This document shows, in pieces, positions 27,549-39,807 of a stretch of DNA of 64,000 nt (within the stretch, counting starts at the first letter, position 1; the number at the start of each line of letters is the position of its first letter). The stretch lies in contig QHUZ01000020.1 of the NCBI GenBank assembly GCA_003223395.1, positions 1 to 64,000 on the forward strand, given 5' to 3'. The notes under the pieces are model-generated. The model had not been told where the DNA came from, searched no databases, and was given only the letters and a program-made list of their open reading frames with translations. The translations under genes and the position numbers were made by a program. The DNA is from Gemmatimonadota bacterium (GTDB lineage Bacteria > Gemmatimonadota > Gemmatimonadetes > Gemmatimonadales > GWC2-71-9).

Positions 27549-28013
27549 ATGGCTGATAGCGGTTTTACACCTCCGAATCGTCCCTCCCGCGGGTCGGGAT
27601 CTCTCACGGTTCACCTCGCCGACGAGCTCGACGTCTACTTCAATGAAGTCGCGCACGGCCGTCCGGTCGGCTTCGTCGCGTCCCCCAAGTGGAAGCCGCG
27701 TACCGACGTTTACGAGACCGACGCAGAGCTGATCGTCCACATGGACATCGCGGGGATGAAGGCCGACGACTTCAAGGTCGAGCTGGACGAAGGGATCCTG
27801 AAAATCGCGGGCGAGCGCACGCCCCGGCACCAGGGCCGCCGGCACTATCACTCGATGGAAGTGCAGATCGGACCATTCGAGCGCCGCTTCCGGCTGCCGG
27901 TAGTCGTCGATCCCGCGTCGATTCGCGCGACGTACGAGCACGGCTTCCTCGAGATCCGGCTCGCCAAACAGCCGCCGCGCTCGTCGGGCGCACAGTCGGT
28001 CCGAGTGACGTAA
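27549..28013 (+). CDS. Hsp20/alpha-crystallin small heat shock protein
   Basis: PRTDVYETDAELIVHMDIAGMKADDFKVELDEGILKIAGER. Confidence 0.92.
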   Translation: MADSGFTPPNRPSRGSGSLTVHLADELDVYFNEVAHGRPVGFVASPKWKPRTDVYETDAELIVHMDIAGMKADDFKVELDEGILKIAGERTPRHQGRRHYHSMEVQIGPFERRFRLPVVVDPASIRATYEHGFLEIRLAKQPPRSSGAQSVRVT

Positions 28014-30451
28014 TGGAGCGACTGCCGGTCCTTCCCCTGGGCCAGCTCGTCGTCTATCCCCACGTTGTCTTGCCGTTGGCCCTCACAGACCCCAAAGCCG
28101 TTCAGCTGATCGACGAGATCATCCAGGGTGAAAAGCGCCTCTTGCTCGGCGTCGTGAAGTCGATGGGCGGGATGGAGCCGCCCGAGGGCGCGGTGATGAA
28201 CACGCTGCCCCACCAGCTCTACGACGTCGGGACGCTCGGCACCATCGTGCGGATGCTCAAACTCGGCGACGGTTCGGTGCGCGTCATGGTGCAGGGATTG
28301 GAGCGCGCGCGGCTCAAGGACATCGCGCAGGGCGAGAAGTGGCTGATGGCGGAACCCGAGCCGCTGCAGGAGAACCTGCTCGAGGACTCCCGCACGGAAG
28401 CGCTGAAGCGGACCGTCATCGCGCAATTCTCGCGCGTGATCGACATCGCGCCATACCTCGGCGCCGAGCTGCACGAGGTGCTCGCCGGCATCACGGAGGC
28501 GGGAAAGCTCGCCGACTTCATCGCTGCGAACCTCGATCTCGCGCTGCCGGCCAAGGCCGAGCTGCTCGCGACGGACGACGTCACACACCGGCTCGAGCGC
28601 CTGGCGGATTTCCTGGTGCAGGAGCTCCAGGTGCTCGAAGTCGGGACCCAGATCCAGGAAAAGGTGAAGACGCGACTCGACCAGAATCAACGCGAGTACG
28701 TGCTGCGCGAGCAATTGCAGGTGATTCGGCAGGAGCTGGGTGAGGGGGAGGGCGATGACGAGCTCGAGGAGCTCGGCAAACGGCTCGAGGAAGCGCAGCT
28801 CTCGCCGGAAGCAAAAAAGGTGGCCGAGCGTGAGCTGAAGCGTCTGCGCCAGATGTCGCCGCAGTCCGCAGAGTACCAGGTCGCGCGGACGTATCTGGAC
28901 GTGTTCGCCGCCCTGCCATGGAGCCGCGTGACGCAGGACCGGCTCGACCTGAAGGCGGCGCGCGAAATCCTCGACCGCGACCACTATGACCTCAAGACGA
29001 TCAAGGAGCGCATCCTCGAGTACCTCGCGGTCCGGACCCTGAATCCCGAGGCGAAGGGCTCGATCCTCTGCTTCGTAGGGCCGCCCGGTGTGGGCAAGAC
29101 CTCTTTGGGCCAGAGCATAGCCGAAGCACTGGGCCGGAAGTTCACGCGCGTGTCGCTCGGCGGTGTGCGTGATGAAGCGGAGGTTCGAGGTCACCGGCGG
29201 ACGTATGTGGGCGCAATTCCTGGACGCATTATTCACGCATTACAACGGTGTGAGACGCGCACTCCTGTCTTGATGCTCGACGAAGTGGACAAGATGGGCT
29301 CCGACGTGCGCGGCGACCCGACCGCCGCGTTGCTCGAGGTGCTCGATCCGGCGCAGAACTCGACGTTCGTGGACCACTACCTCGAGGTGCCGTTCGACCT
29401 CTCGGGCGTGATGTTCATCGCGACGGCGAACAGCACGATGCCGATCCCCGATCCGTTGCTCGACCGCATGGAGCAGCTGACGCTCGTGGGGTACACGCCG
29501 TCGGAGAAGCTGCAGATCGCCAAGCGCTACCTCCTGCCGCGCCAGATGAAAGAGACGGGATTGGGGAAGGGTAAAGAGGAAGAGCGCGCCCATATCGTGG
29601 ATGGCGCCCTCGAGCGGCTGATCGCCGAGTACACGCGCGAAGCCGGCGTCCGGCAGCTCGAGCGCGAGATCCAAGGCGTGCTGCGCAAGGCCGCGTTGGA
29701 AGTGGTCGAAGGAAAGTCGACGATGGTGAGGGTGTCGTCGAAGAACCTCGAGAAGTACGCCGGCCAACCGACGGTGCAGAGCGAGGTCGCGGGCCGGGCG
29801 CCGGAAATCGGGGTGGCTACCGGGCTCGCGTGGACGCCGGTGGGCGGCGACATCATGTTCATCGAGGCGATTCGCATGCCGGGCAAGGGCCAGATCACGC
29901 TGACCGGCCAGCTGGGCGACGTCATGAAGGAATCGGCACAGGCGGCCTGGAGTCTGCTGCGGGCTCGCGCCAGCGCGCTCGGCATCCCGCTCGATGCGTT
30001 CACCCAGTCGGATGTGCACCTGCACGTTCCGGCCGGCGGCGTCCCCAAGGACGGCCCTTCGGCGGGCATCACAATTGCGGCGGCGCTCGCATCGCTGTTG
30101 TGCCGCAGGCCGGCGCGCCACGACGTGGCGATGACGGGTGAGCTGACCCTGCGGGGCAGGGTGCTTCCCATCGGCGGTTTGAAGGAGAAGCTGACGGCTG
30201 CGGCGCGGGCTGGAGTCACGTCCGTGCTCGTTCCCGCGCGCAACAAGAACGACCTTATTGACTTGCCTGAAGAGGTACAGAAGTTGCTCGATATCAAGCT
30301 CGTGGAGACGATCGACGACGTGCTCGCGTTGGCGCTGCTCGACCCCCCGCCCGAACGCCGCTCCGGCGGCATTCGTGTGGTGACGACGCCGCCCCCGCCG
30401 CCCGCGGCACCTCCGACGCCTCCGGTGCCTCCCGGTCAGGCCCGGCGATGA
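28013..30451 (+). CDS. lon: ATP-dependent protease Lon
   Basis: GPPGVGKTSLGQSIAEALGRKFTRVSLGGVRDEAEVRGHRRTYVGAIPGRI; catalytic DGPSAGITI; ATG 28013 overlaps Hsp20 stop. Confidence 0.97.
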   Translation: MERLPVLPLGQLVVYPHVVLPLALTDPKAVQLIDEIIQGEKRLLLGVVKSMGGMEPPEGAVMNTLPHQLYDVGTLGTIVRMLKLGDGSVRVMVQGLERARLKDIAQGEKWLMAEPEPLQENLLEDSRTEALKRTVIAQFSRVIDIAPYLGAELHEVLAGITEAGKLADFIAANLDLALPAKAELLATDDVTHRLERLADFLVQELQVLEVGTQIQEKVKTRLDQNQREYVLREQLQVIRQELGEGEGDDELEELGKRLEEAQLSPEAKKVAERELKRLRQMSPQSAEYQVARTYLDVFAALPWSRVTQDRLDLKAAREILDRDHYDLKTIKERILEYLAVRTLNPEAKGSILCFVGPPGVGKTSLGQSIAEALGRKFTRVSLGGVRDEAEVRGHRRTYVGAIPGRIIHALQRCETRTPVLMLDEVDKMGSDVRGDPTAALLEVLDPAQNSTFVDHYLEVPFDLSGVMFIATANSTMPIPDPLLDRMEQLTLVGYTPSEKLQIAKRYLLPRQMKETGLGKGKEEERAHIVDGALERLIAEYTREAGVRQLEREIQGVLRKAALEVVEGKSTMVRVSSKNLEKYAGQPTVQSEVAGRAPEIGVATGLAWTPVGGDIMFIEAIRMPGKGQITLTGQLGDVMKESAQAAWSLLRARASALGIPLDAFTQSDVHLHVPAGGVPKDGPSAGITIAAALASLLCRRPARHDVAMTGELTLRGRVLPIGGLKEKLTAAARAGVTSVLVPARNKNDLIDLPEEVQKLLDIKLVETIDDVLALALLDPPPERRSGGIRVVTTPPPPPAAPPTPPVPPGQARR

Positions 30452-30843
30452 GCGACGTCGCTACCCTCGAAACTGCACTCGCGGAGATTCGCCGTCGCGA
30501 CGGCAAATACAACGAGCGCGCCTACGTCTTCGTGCTCGCGGCGCTCGAATTCGCCCAGACGCGCCTCCCCGCGCGCCGCCATTTGAGCGGTGTCGAGCTG
30601 GCGTGGGCCTGCCGCGACTTCGCGCTGGAGCAGTTCGGGATGCTGGCGTCGGCCGTGCTGACGCATTGGGGCATCAAGACCACCGAGGACTTCGGGCAGA
30701 TCGTCTTCATGCTCATCGACGTGGGGTTGCTGGCGCGCCAACCCGCCGATCGTCTCGAGGACTTCGAGCGCGTGTATGAATTCGCCGACGTTTTCAAGGC
30801 CGGAGCCGGCTATCGCTGGCCGGGGGTCTCCTCGTCGGGCTAG
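30448..30843 (+). CDS. Minf_1886 family protein (unknown function)
   Basis: DGKYNERAYVFVLAALEFAQ...HLSGVELAWACRDFALEQFGMLASAVLTHWGI. Confidence 0.8.
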   Translation: MSDVATLETALAEIRRRDGKYNERAYVFVLAALEFAQTRLPARRHLSGVELAWACRDFALEQFGMLASAVLTHWGIKTTEDFGQIVFMLIDVGLLARQPADRLEDFERVYEFADVFKAGAGYRWPGVSSSG

Positions 30844-31673
30844 CAGTTCGTCCACCCGCGGTCAGCGGGCGGTTCTATCCGAAAGATCCCGCTGAACTGC
30901 GGGCGACAATCGCTACACTCCTTGCCGATGCTCGCCGGACCGTCGGGCCGTCCGGCCGTCCGGCCGTCGGGGTTATCGCGCCGCATGCCGGCTACATCTA
31001 TTCCGGACCAACCGCAGCCGCAGTATTTACGCGAATCACTATTCCTGGTCTCGTCATCATTCTCGCTCCTAACCACACCGGTATCTCCGAGGCCGAAGGT
31101 GGAGTGTCCCTCTGGGAGGAGGGCGCGTTCCGAACTCCGCTCGGCGATGTGCCGATCGATGCGGAGATGTCGAAGGCGCTCCTCGCGGTCTCCCGCGGTG
31201 TGGTGGGAGTGGACCATGACGCGCATCGGGCCGAGCATGCCGTCGAAGTCGAGCTCCCATTTCTGCAACTGCTGCGTGCCGACGTGCGCATCGTCCCGCT
31301 CGTGATTGCCTGGGACGCCTGGGACGCCGCGCGCCTGCTGGGGGAGATGCTCGCCGGGCTGGTCCAAGCCGCCGGCGAGCCGATGTTGCTGCTGGCGTCG
31401 AGCGACATGAATCACTATGAGCCGGCGGGCGTGACGGAGCAGAAGGATGCCCAGGCGCTCGACGCGATCTGCGCCCTGGATGGCGCGGAGCTGCTCGTGC
31501 GCTGCAAGCGCGAGCGGATCTCGATGTGTGGGCGCGGGCCCGCAGCGGTCGTCATCGCCGCCGCCCGGGCGCTGGGCGCCGAGCGAGCCGAGGTGGTAGA
31601 CTACCGCCACTCCGGGTGGGTGTCCGGCGACAATGCGCGGGTGGTGGGATACGCGGGGGTGGTGATTCCGTGA
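30816..31673 (+). CDS. AmmeMemoRadiSam system protein B / MEMO1 family (start reassigned upstream; non-canonical)
   Basis: In-frame translation from 30843: AVRPPAVSGRFYPKDPAELRATIATLLADAR...VGVIAPHAGYIYSGPTAAAVF...ILAPNHTG joins ORF 31104..31673; no ATG/GTG/TTG upstream, CTG 30816 is a candidate start. Confidence 0.8.
   Translation: MAGGLLVGLAVRPPAVSGRFYPKDPAELRATIATLLADARRTVGPSGRPAVGVIAPHAGYIYSGPTAAAVFTRITIPGLVIILAPNHTGISEAEGGVSLWEEGAFRTPLGDVPIDAEMSKALLAVSRGVVGVDHDAHRAEHAVEVELPFLQLLRADVRIVPLVIAWDAWDAARLLGEMLAGLVQAAGEPMLLLASSDMNHYEPAGVTEQKDAQALDAICALDGAELLVRCKRERISMCGRGPAAVVIAAARALGAERAEVVDYRHSGWVSGDNARVVGYAGVVIP
30936..30967. repeat. 8-bp tandem repeat x4 (cggaccgt cgggccgt ccggccgt ccggccgt) inside MEMO gene
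   Basis: Direct reading. Confidence 0.85.
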
Positions 31674-33190
31674 ATCCAATTCCGGTGCTCTCGGCGAGCG
31701 AGGCGGCAGCGTGGGATGCGGCGGCACGCACCCAGTACCGCGTGCCGAGCCGCGTGCTGATGGAGACGGCGGGACGGGCCATCGTCCAGGTGCTTGTCGC
31801 CGAGTTGTTCGATGCATCGACCGGCGGTGTGCTCGTCGCGGCGGGAGCCGGGAACAACGGCGGCGACGGCTGGGTGATCGCCCGCGCGCTGCACGCCGTC
31901 GGCATTCCCGTGTGGGTCGCCGCCGTCGATCCCAAGACGGACGACGCCATCGACAATCGTGCGCTCGCACGCGTCGATGGCGTCCGCGAGCTGGGCCGCG
32001 AAGAAACGTGGCCCAAGTCCGCCGTTGCGGTGGATGCGCTGCTCGGCACCGGCGCCGCCGGTCCCGCGAAGGGCGACGTGCTCGCGCTCGCGGAACGGCT
32101 CGCCGCCTACGGCGCTCCGATCCTGGCGGTGGACGGGCCGACGGGTCTCGATCTCTCGAGCGGCGAAGCCCACGGACCGGTGCGCGCGCAGCTCACGGTG
32201 ACGTTCGGAGCCCCGCGACGCGGGCATCTGCTGGCGCGCGAGTGGTGCGGCAAGGTCGTCGTCGTCGATATCGGATTCCCGCCGCCCGATGACGCATGGC
32301 CGCGCCTGGTCACGGACCGCTGGGCGGCGGAGCGACTCCCGCGTCTCGCGCCGCAAATGCACAAAGGCGATCGAGGCCGCGTCTGTGTGATCGGCGGCTC
32401 GGATGGTCTTACCGGCGCTGCACTCCATGCCGCCCGTGCCGCCCTGGCGGCCGGAGCCGGCGTCGTCAAGCTCGTGGCCACGCGCGAAACCATCGTCGCC
32501 GCCCAGGCCAGTTTGCCGGACGTACTGACCGTGGAATCGTCACTTGGTGACAACCTCGAGCCCGCGGTCGCCGAGGTGCTCGAGTGGGCCGACGCGGTCG
32601 TGATCGGTCCGGGGCTCGGCCGTGTGGACGTGCGCGAGCAATTCGTTGCCGAGGTCCTGGCGCGCCGCCCGGTGCCCACCGTGATCGACGCCGATGCGCT
32701 CCACTACTTCAACGGTCCGGCCAATCGGCCCGTCGTGTGCACGCCGCACCTGGGAGAATTCCGCGCGCTTGCCGGCGACGCATTGGCCGACGAAGCGGCG
32801 AACGACCGCTGGTCGGCCGCGGCGCGCGCAGCGGCGAAGCTCAAGTGCACCGTTCTACTAAAAGGCGTGCCGACCGTCATCGCCGATCTGCGCGGCCCCG
32901 AGCACGTCGTCGCAAGCGGCAATCCCGGGCTTGCGACCGGCGGCAGCGGGGATATGCTCGCCGGCTTCATCGGGGCATTCCTCGCCCGGGGAACCGCGCC
33001 CGCGGAAGCCGCGGCACTCGGCGCGCATGCCATGGGTCGAGCGGCGGAGCTCGGGGCCCGCCAATGGACCGCGCGGAGCTTGCGGCCCGCTGACGTCCTG
33101 GCCGCGTTGCCGGATGTGTGGAGGGCGTGGCGGGATGTGAAGCCGGGGCGGGCTCCAGTCCTGGTAGAACTGGAGGCTCCCGACGTCTGA
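31670..33190 (+). CDS. nnr: Bifunctional NAD(P)H-hydrate epimerase/ADP-dependent dehydratase
   Basis: VLMETAGRAIVQVL, GAGNNGGDGWVIAR (epimerase); HKGDRGRVCVIGGSDGLTGAA, GNPGLATGGSGDMLAGFIG (dehydratase). Confidence 0.93.
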   Translation: MNPIPVLSASEAAAWDAAARTQYRVPSRVLMETAGRAIVQVLVAELFDASTGGVLVAAGAGNNGGDGWVIARALHAVGIPVWVAAVDPKTDDAIDNRALARVDGVRELGREETWPKSAVAVDALLGTGAAGPAKGDVLALAERLAAYGAPILAVDGPTGLDLSSGEAHGPVRAQLTVTFGAPRRGHLLAREWCGKVVVVDIGFPPPDDAWPRLVTDRWAAERLPRLAPQMHKGDRGRVCVIGGSDGLTGAALHAARAALAAGAGVVKLVATRETIVAAQASLPDVLTVESSLGDNLEPAVAEVLEWADAVVIGPGLGRVDVREQFVAEVLARRPVPTVIDADALHYFNGPANRPVVCTPHLGEFRALAGDALADEAANDRWSAAARAAAKLKCTVLLKGVPTVIADLRGPEHVVASGNPGLATGGSGDMLAGFIGAFLARGTAPAEAAALGAHAMGRAAELGARQWTARSLRPADVLAALPDVWRAWRDVKPGRAPVLVELEAPDV

Positions 33191-33262
33191 CCCCCTGGGG
33201 CGTGGAACATGGGGTGATGACCCCGGTTAGGAAGGAGTAGTTTTACGGGTGATCCCCAACCG

Positions 33263-36508
<3,246 letters not shown>

Positions 36509-36518
36509 CGGAGGCACC

Positions 36519-37730
36519 ATGAACAGGCGTCGTAGGTTCGTGCGCGTTGCCGTCGCCGCGTTGCTCGCGGCCGCCGCGGCGTGCGGTGGAGACAGCACCG
36601 GGACCGGTCCACAGGCGGCCTCGGTCACCGGCATTGCCGGCGACAGCCAAACTGCACCCACGGGCTCGGTGCTCACGTTTCCGCTGAGCTTTGTGGCGCT
36701 CGGCTCGAACGGGCAGCCGGCCCAGGGCGTGCACGTGACCTGGAGCGCGACGCCCAGCGGCGGTGCGTCATTCACCCCAGCGACCGAGACCACCGACGTC
36801 AACGGCGCCGCCTCGACGACCGCAACGCTGGGCTCGGTTCTGGGAAACATCACCATCCACGCCGCTGTATCGGGTGTCTCGGATGTCGTATACCACGCCA
36901 CGGCACTCGATCCCTGCGCCTATCTCGCCCCCTATGCCCTCGGCGATACGGTTATCGGCGCCCTCAAGACGACCGACTGCAACTTCGGCCACTCGGGGTG
37001 GTACTACGATTTCTACGCGCTCGACCTGCCGGTCGGGCAGCAGAGCATTCGCCTCGCGATGAATTCGGCGACGTTCGATACGTGGGTGGACTTCTGGAGC
37101 GTCGACGGTCCGCTGTTCGGATTCGATGACGACGTCGCGCTGGGGACCGTGCAGAACTCACAGCTCGACATCATTCTCCCCGGCGGCAGCTATGTGATCG
37201 GCGCGAACTCGTTCAACCCGGGTACCACGGGCCCGTACTCGGTGTCGGCGACCACACGGCCTGCCGGCATGAACGGCTGCCGGCAAGTCTGGGTGGCGCG
37301 GGGCGTGACGATCAACGACTCGTTGACAGCGTCGGACTGTGCCGACAGCTCGGCAACGCCGCGTTACTACGACGTCGCGCGCATTCAGCTGGTCCTGGGC
37401 TCGGTGTTGACGATCTCGGCGCATTCGACGGCGATCAATCCCAGCCTGGCCCTGTATCAAATCATGGACCTGGTCACCTATCCGCGCTCGCTGGTGGCCC
37501 AGAACGACGACAGCTCGGCGGGGAATCCGACCGCGTTCATCAAATTCACCGTCGCGGCCAGCGGGCCATACGACATCCTGATCAGCAGCAGCGCGCCCGG
37601 CGAAACCGGCGCGTACACGTTCGATGTCTCATCGTCGACGGCCAGCCCTCGACCGGTTGTCCCGATTTCGCGTGGCCGTGAGGTGTGGAACGGGAGCGTC
37701 CTCGGATTGCCAAGGCGCGCGAAGCACTAG
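36519..37730 (+). CDS. Bacterial Ig-like domain lipoprotein with PPC-like domains
   Basis: LAAAAACGGDSTG lipobox; VHVTWSATPSGGASFTPATETTDVNGAASTTATLGS. Confidence 0.75.
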   Translation: MNRRRRFVRVAVAALLAAAAACGGDSTGTGPQAASVTGIAGDSQTAPTGSVLTFPLSFVALGSNGQPAQGVHVTWSATPSGGASFTPATETTDVNGAASTTATLGSVLGNITIHAAVSGVSDVVYHATALDPCAYLAPYALGDTVIGALKTTDCNFGHSGWYYDFYALDLPVGQQSIRLAMNSATFDTWVDFWSVDGPLFGFDDDVALGTVQNSQLDIILPGGSYVIGANSFNPGTTGPYSVSATTRPAGMNGCRQVWVARGVTINDSLTASDCADSSATPRYYDVARIQLVLGSVLTISAHSTAINPSLALYQIMDLVTYPRSLVAQNDDSSAGNPTAFIKFTVAASGPYDILISSSAPGETGAYTFDVSSSTASPRPVVPISRGREVWNGSVLGLPRRAKH

Positions 37731-39796
37731 TACTCCTCGCCTTCGCGGCGGGGATTTGTGAAGGACAGGTGGTGGGCGGGAGACCATGTGACCCGCCCAC
37801 CCCCCTCGGCCCCAGTCACGATCTCTATTGCATCGAGCTCGTCGCCGCTCCCGGGATCAACGGAGTCTCGGGACGCGTCGAGCTCGCGAGCCCTCCCGGG
37901 CCGTTCACGGTCGCCGTCACCGCCGACGGCCATGCGCGCTTCATCCCCGTCGTCCATCTCCGCGGACTCGCGCCGTCCCGCACGTACATCGCGTGGGCCA
38001 CCACGCCGCAGATGGATTCGTTGATCCGGCTCGGCGCCGTGAAGAACGGGCGCGTGACGCTGCGGCCCATCGAGTTCGACAAGTTCAACATTCTGATTTC
38101 CGCCGAGCGCAGCGCGCGTGTGCGTGAGCCGAGCGGTCGCATCATTCTGCGCGGCCAGTCGCCAAGCACGCGGCCGTTCCCGCCGGATCTGATGGAATTC
38201 TCGCTGGGCGCCGCGGGGTCCTCCCATGCAATGGATCAAGCCGAGCCCGACAGCTCCGGGTGGCCGATGGTGCCGACGCCGCCCGGCTTGATGATGCTGC
38301 CGTCGGAGATGGCGCTGCGACCTGATGTGACGCCCTTTCTCCCGACGGCAGAGACTCCCGTCCCCAAGGCGGAGCCGCACGAGGTCCTCTTTCTCAAGGA
38401 CGGCGACATCGTCGATCTCGATGCCGAGCTCGTCCGCCGCACGATCGATGGCCAGAGCTTCACGATGTACAGCTACAACGGCCAGTATCCGGGACCATTG
38501 CTCGAGGTCTCGCGTGGCGCCGAGATCATGGTGCGGTTTACGAATCACCTGTCGGATTCGACCAGCATTCATTGGCATGGGATCCGGCTGGAAAACGCGT
38601 TCGACGGAGTCGATGGGGTGGGGGTCAGCGACGCGTTCACATACAAGCTGCGGTTCCCGGATGCCGGGATCTACTGGTACCATCCGCACATTCGCGAGGA
38701 CATCCAACAGGCCCTCGGCCTGTACGGCAACATTCTGGTGCGCGACCCCGGCGCGAAAACCTTCGCCAATCGCGAACAGATCCTGATGCTGCAGGATCTG
38801 CTCATCGGCGATCCTGGACTCATCCCGTTCGGCCAGGAATCACCGACCCACGCGCTGATGGGGCGGTTTGGCAACGTGTTTCTCGTGAACGGTGAGCCGG
38901 GGTATCGCCTGGCGGTGCGGCGTGGTGAAGTGGTGCGCTTCTATCTCACGAACGCGTCGAGCACCCGCACGCTGAACCTCTCGTTCCCTGGAGCGCGCAT
39001 GAAGCTCGTCGCGGCCGACGCGGGACCGTTCGAGCGTGAGGCATGGGTCGAGAGCGTGGTGATCGCTCCTGCGGAGCGCTACGTGGTGGACGTCCGGTTC
39101 GACAGAGCTGGAGCCTTCCCGCTGGTCAATCAGGTCCGCGGACTCGACCACCTCTTCGGCCGGTTCATCCCACTCGTTGATACGCTCGGCGTCGTGACCG
39201 TCTCGCCTCGGCGTGTCTCGCCCGACTTCGGTGCAGCCTTTGCCGCCCTTCGCCGCCCTCCGCCGCCCTTCGCCGCCCTCGAACCGTACCGCCGGTATAT
39301 CGACCGAGCCCCCGACAAGACCCTCGTGCTCACGCTCCAGACGCACGGCTTGCCGTTCGTGACCGAGCGTCTGATGCAGCTCGACTCGATCTACTTTGCG
39401 CCCGTCGAGTGGGGTGGGACGATGCCGATGATGAACTGGGCGTCCACGGGCCGGCAGGTACGCTGGGTCCTGAAGGACCCGGCGACGGGGCGCGAGAACA
39501 TGGATATCGTGTGGCACTTCCGGCGCGGTGCGCCGGCAAAAATTCGTCTCGTCAACGAGCGCCGCGCGTTTCACGGCATGCAACATCCGATTCATCTGCA
39601 CGGCCAGCGCTTTCTCGTACTGGCCGTGAACGGCGTGCCCAACGAGGATCTGGCGTGGAAGGACACCGTGCTAGTGCCTGCCGGTGCGGTGGTGGATATT
39701 CTGCTCGACGCACAGAACCCCGGCGAGTGGATGCTGCACTGCCATATCGCCGAGCATCTCTCGTCCGGGATGATGCTGCACTTCACCGTCGATTAG
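37685..39796 (+). CDS. Multicopper oxidase with about 190-aa N-terminal extension
   Basis: HWHGI, YWYHPH, HPIHLHG, HCHIAEHLSSGMM copper ligands. Confidence 0.9.
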   Translation: MERERPRIAKAREALVLLAFAAGICEGQVVGGRPCDPPTPLGPSHDLYCIELVAAPGINGVSGRVELASPPGPFTVAVTADGHARFIPVVHLRGLAPSRTYIAWATTPQMDSLIRLGAVKNGRVTLRPIEFDKFNILISAERSARVREPSGRIILRGQSPSTRPFPPDLMEFSLGAAGSSHAMDQAEPDSSGWPMVPTPPGLMMLPSEMALRPDVTPFLPTAETPVPKAEPHEVLFLKDGDIVDLDAELVRRTIDGQSFTMYSYNGQYPGPLLEVSRGAEIMVRFTNHLSDSTSIHWHGIRLENAFDGVDGVGVSDAFTYKLRFPDAGIYWYHPHIREDIQQALGLYGNILVRDPGAKTFANREQILMLQDLLIGDPGLIPFGQESPTHALMGRFGNVFLVNGEPGYRLAVRRGEVVRFYLTNASSTRTLNLSFPGARMKLVAADAGPFEREAWVESVVIAPAERYVVDVRFDRAGAFPLVNQVRGLDHLFGRFIPLVDTLGVVTVSPRRVSPDFGAAFAALRRPPPPFAALEPYRRYIDRAPDKTLVLTLQTHGLPFVTERLMQLDSIYFAPVEWGGTMPMMNWASTGRQVRWVLKDPATGRENMDIVWHFRRGAPAKIRLVNERRAFHGMQHPIHLHGQRFLVLAVNGVPNEDLAWKDTVLVPAGAVVDILLDAQNPGEWMLHCHIAEHLSSGMMLHFTVD
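39242..39281. repeat. 10-bp tandem repeat x4 (gccgccctTc/Cc) in multicopper oxidase gene
   Basis: Direct reading; encodes AALRRPPPPFAAL. Confidence 0.9.
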
Positions 39797-39807
39797 CGAG
39801 GAGCCTC

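Noticed and set aside
27848-29236. 462-aa minus-strand ORF opposite hsp20/lon
   Set aside because: Shadow ORF; lon has clear AAA+ and protease motifs on the plus strand.
33191-33262. TPP riboswitch upstream of thiL
   Set aside because: Could not find the CUGAGA / conserved ACC...GAACCUGAUC-like THI-box elements; only a short ggggtgatgacccc hairpin.
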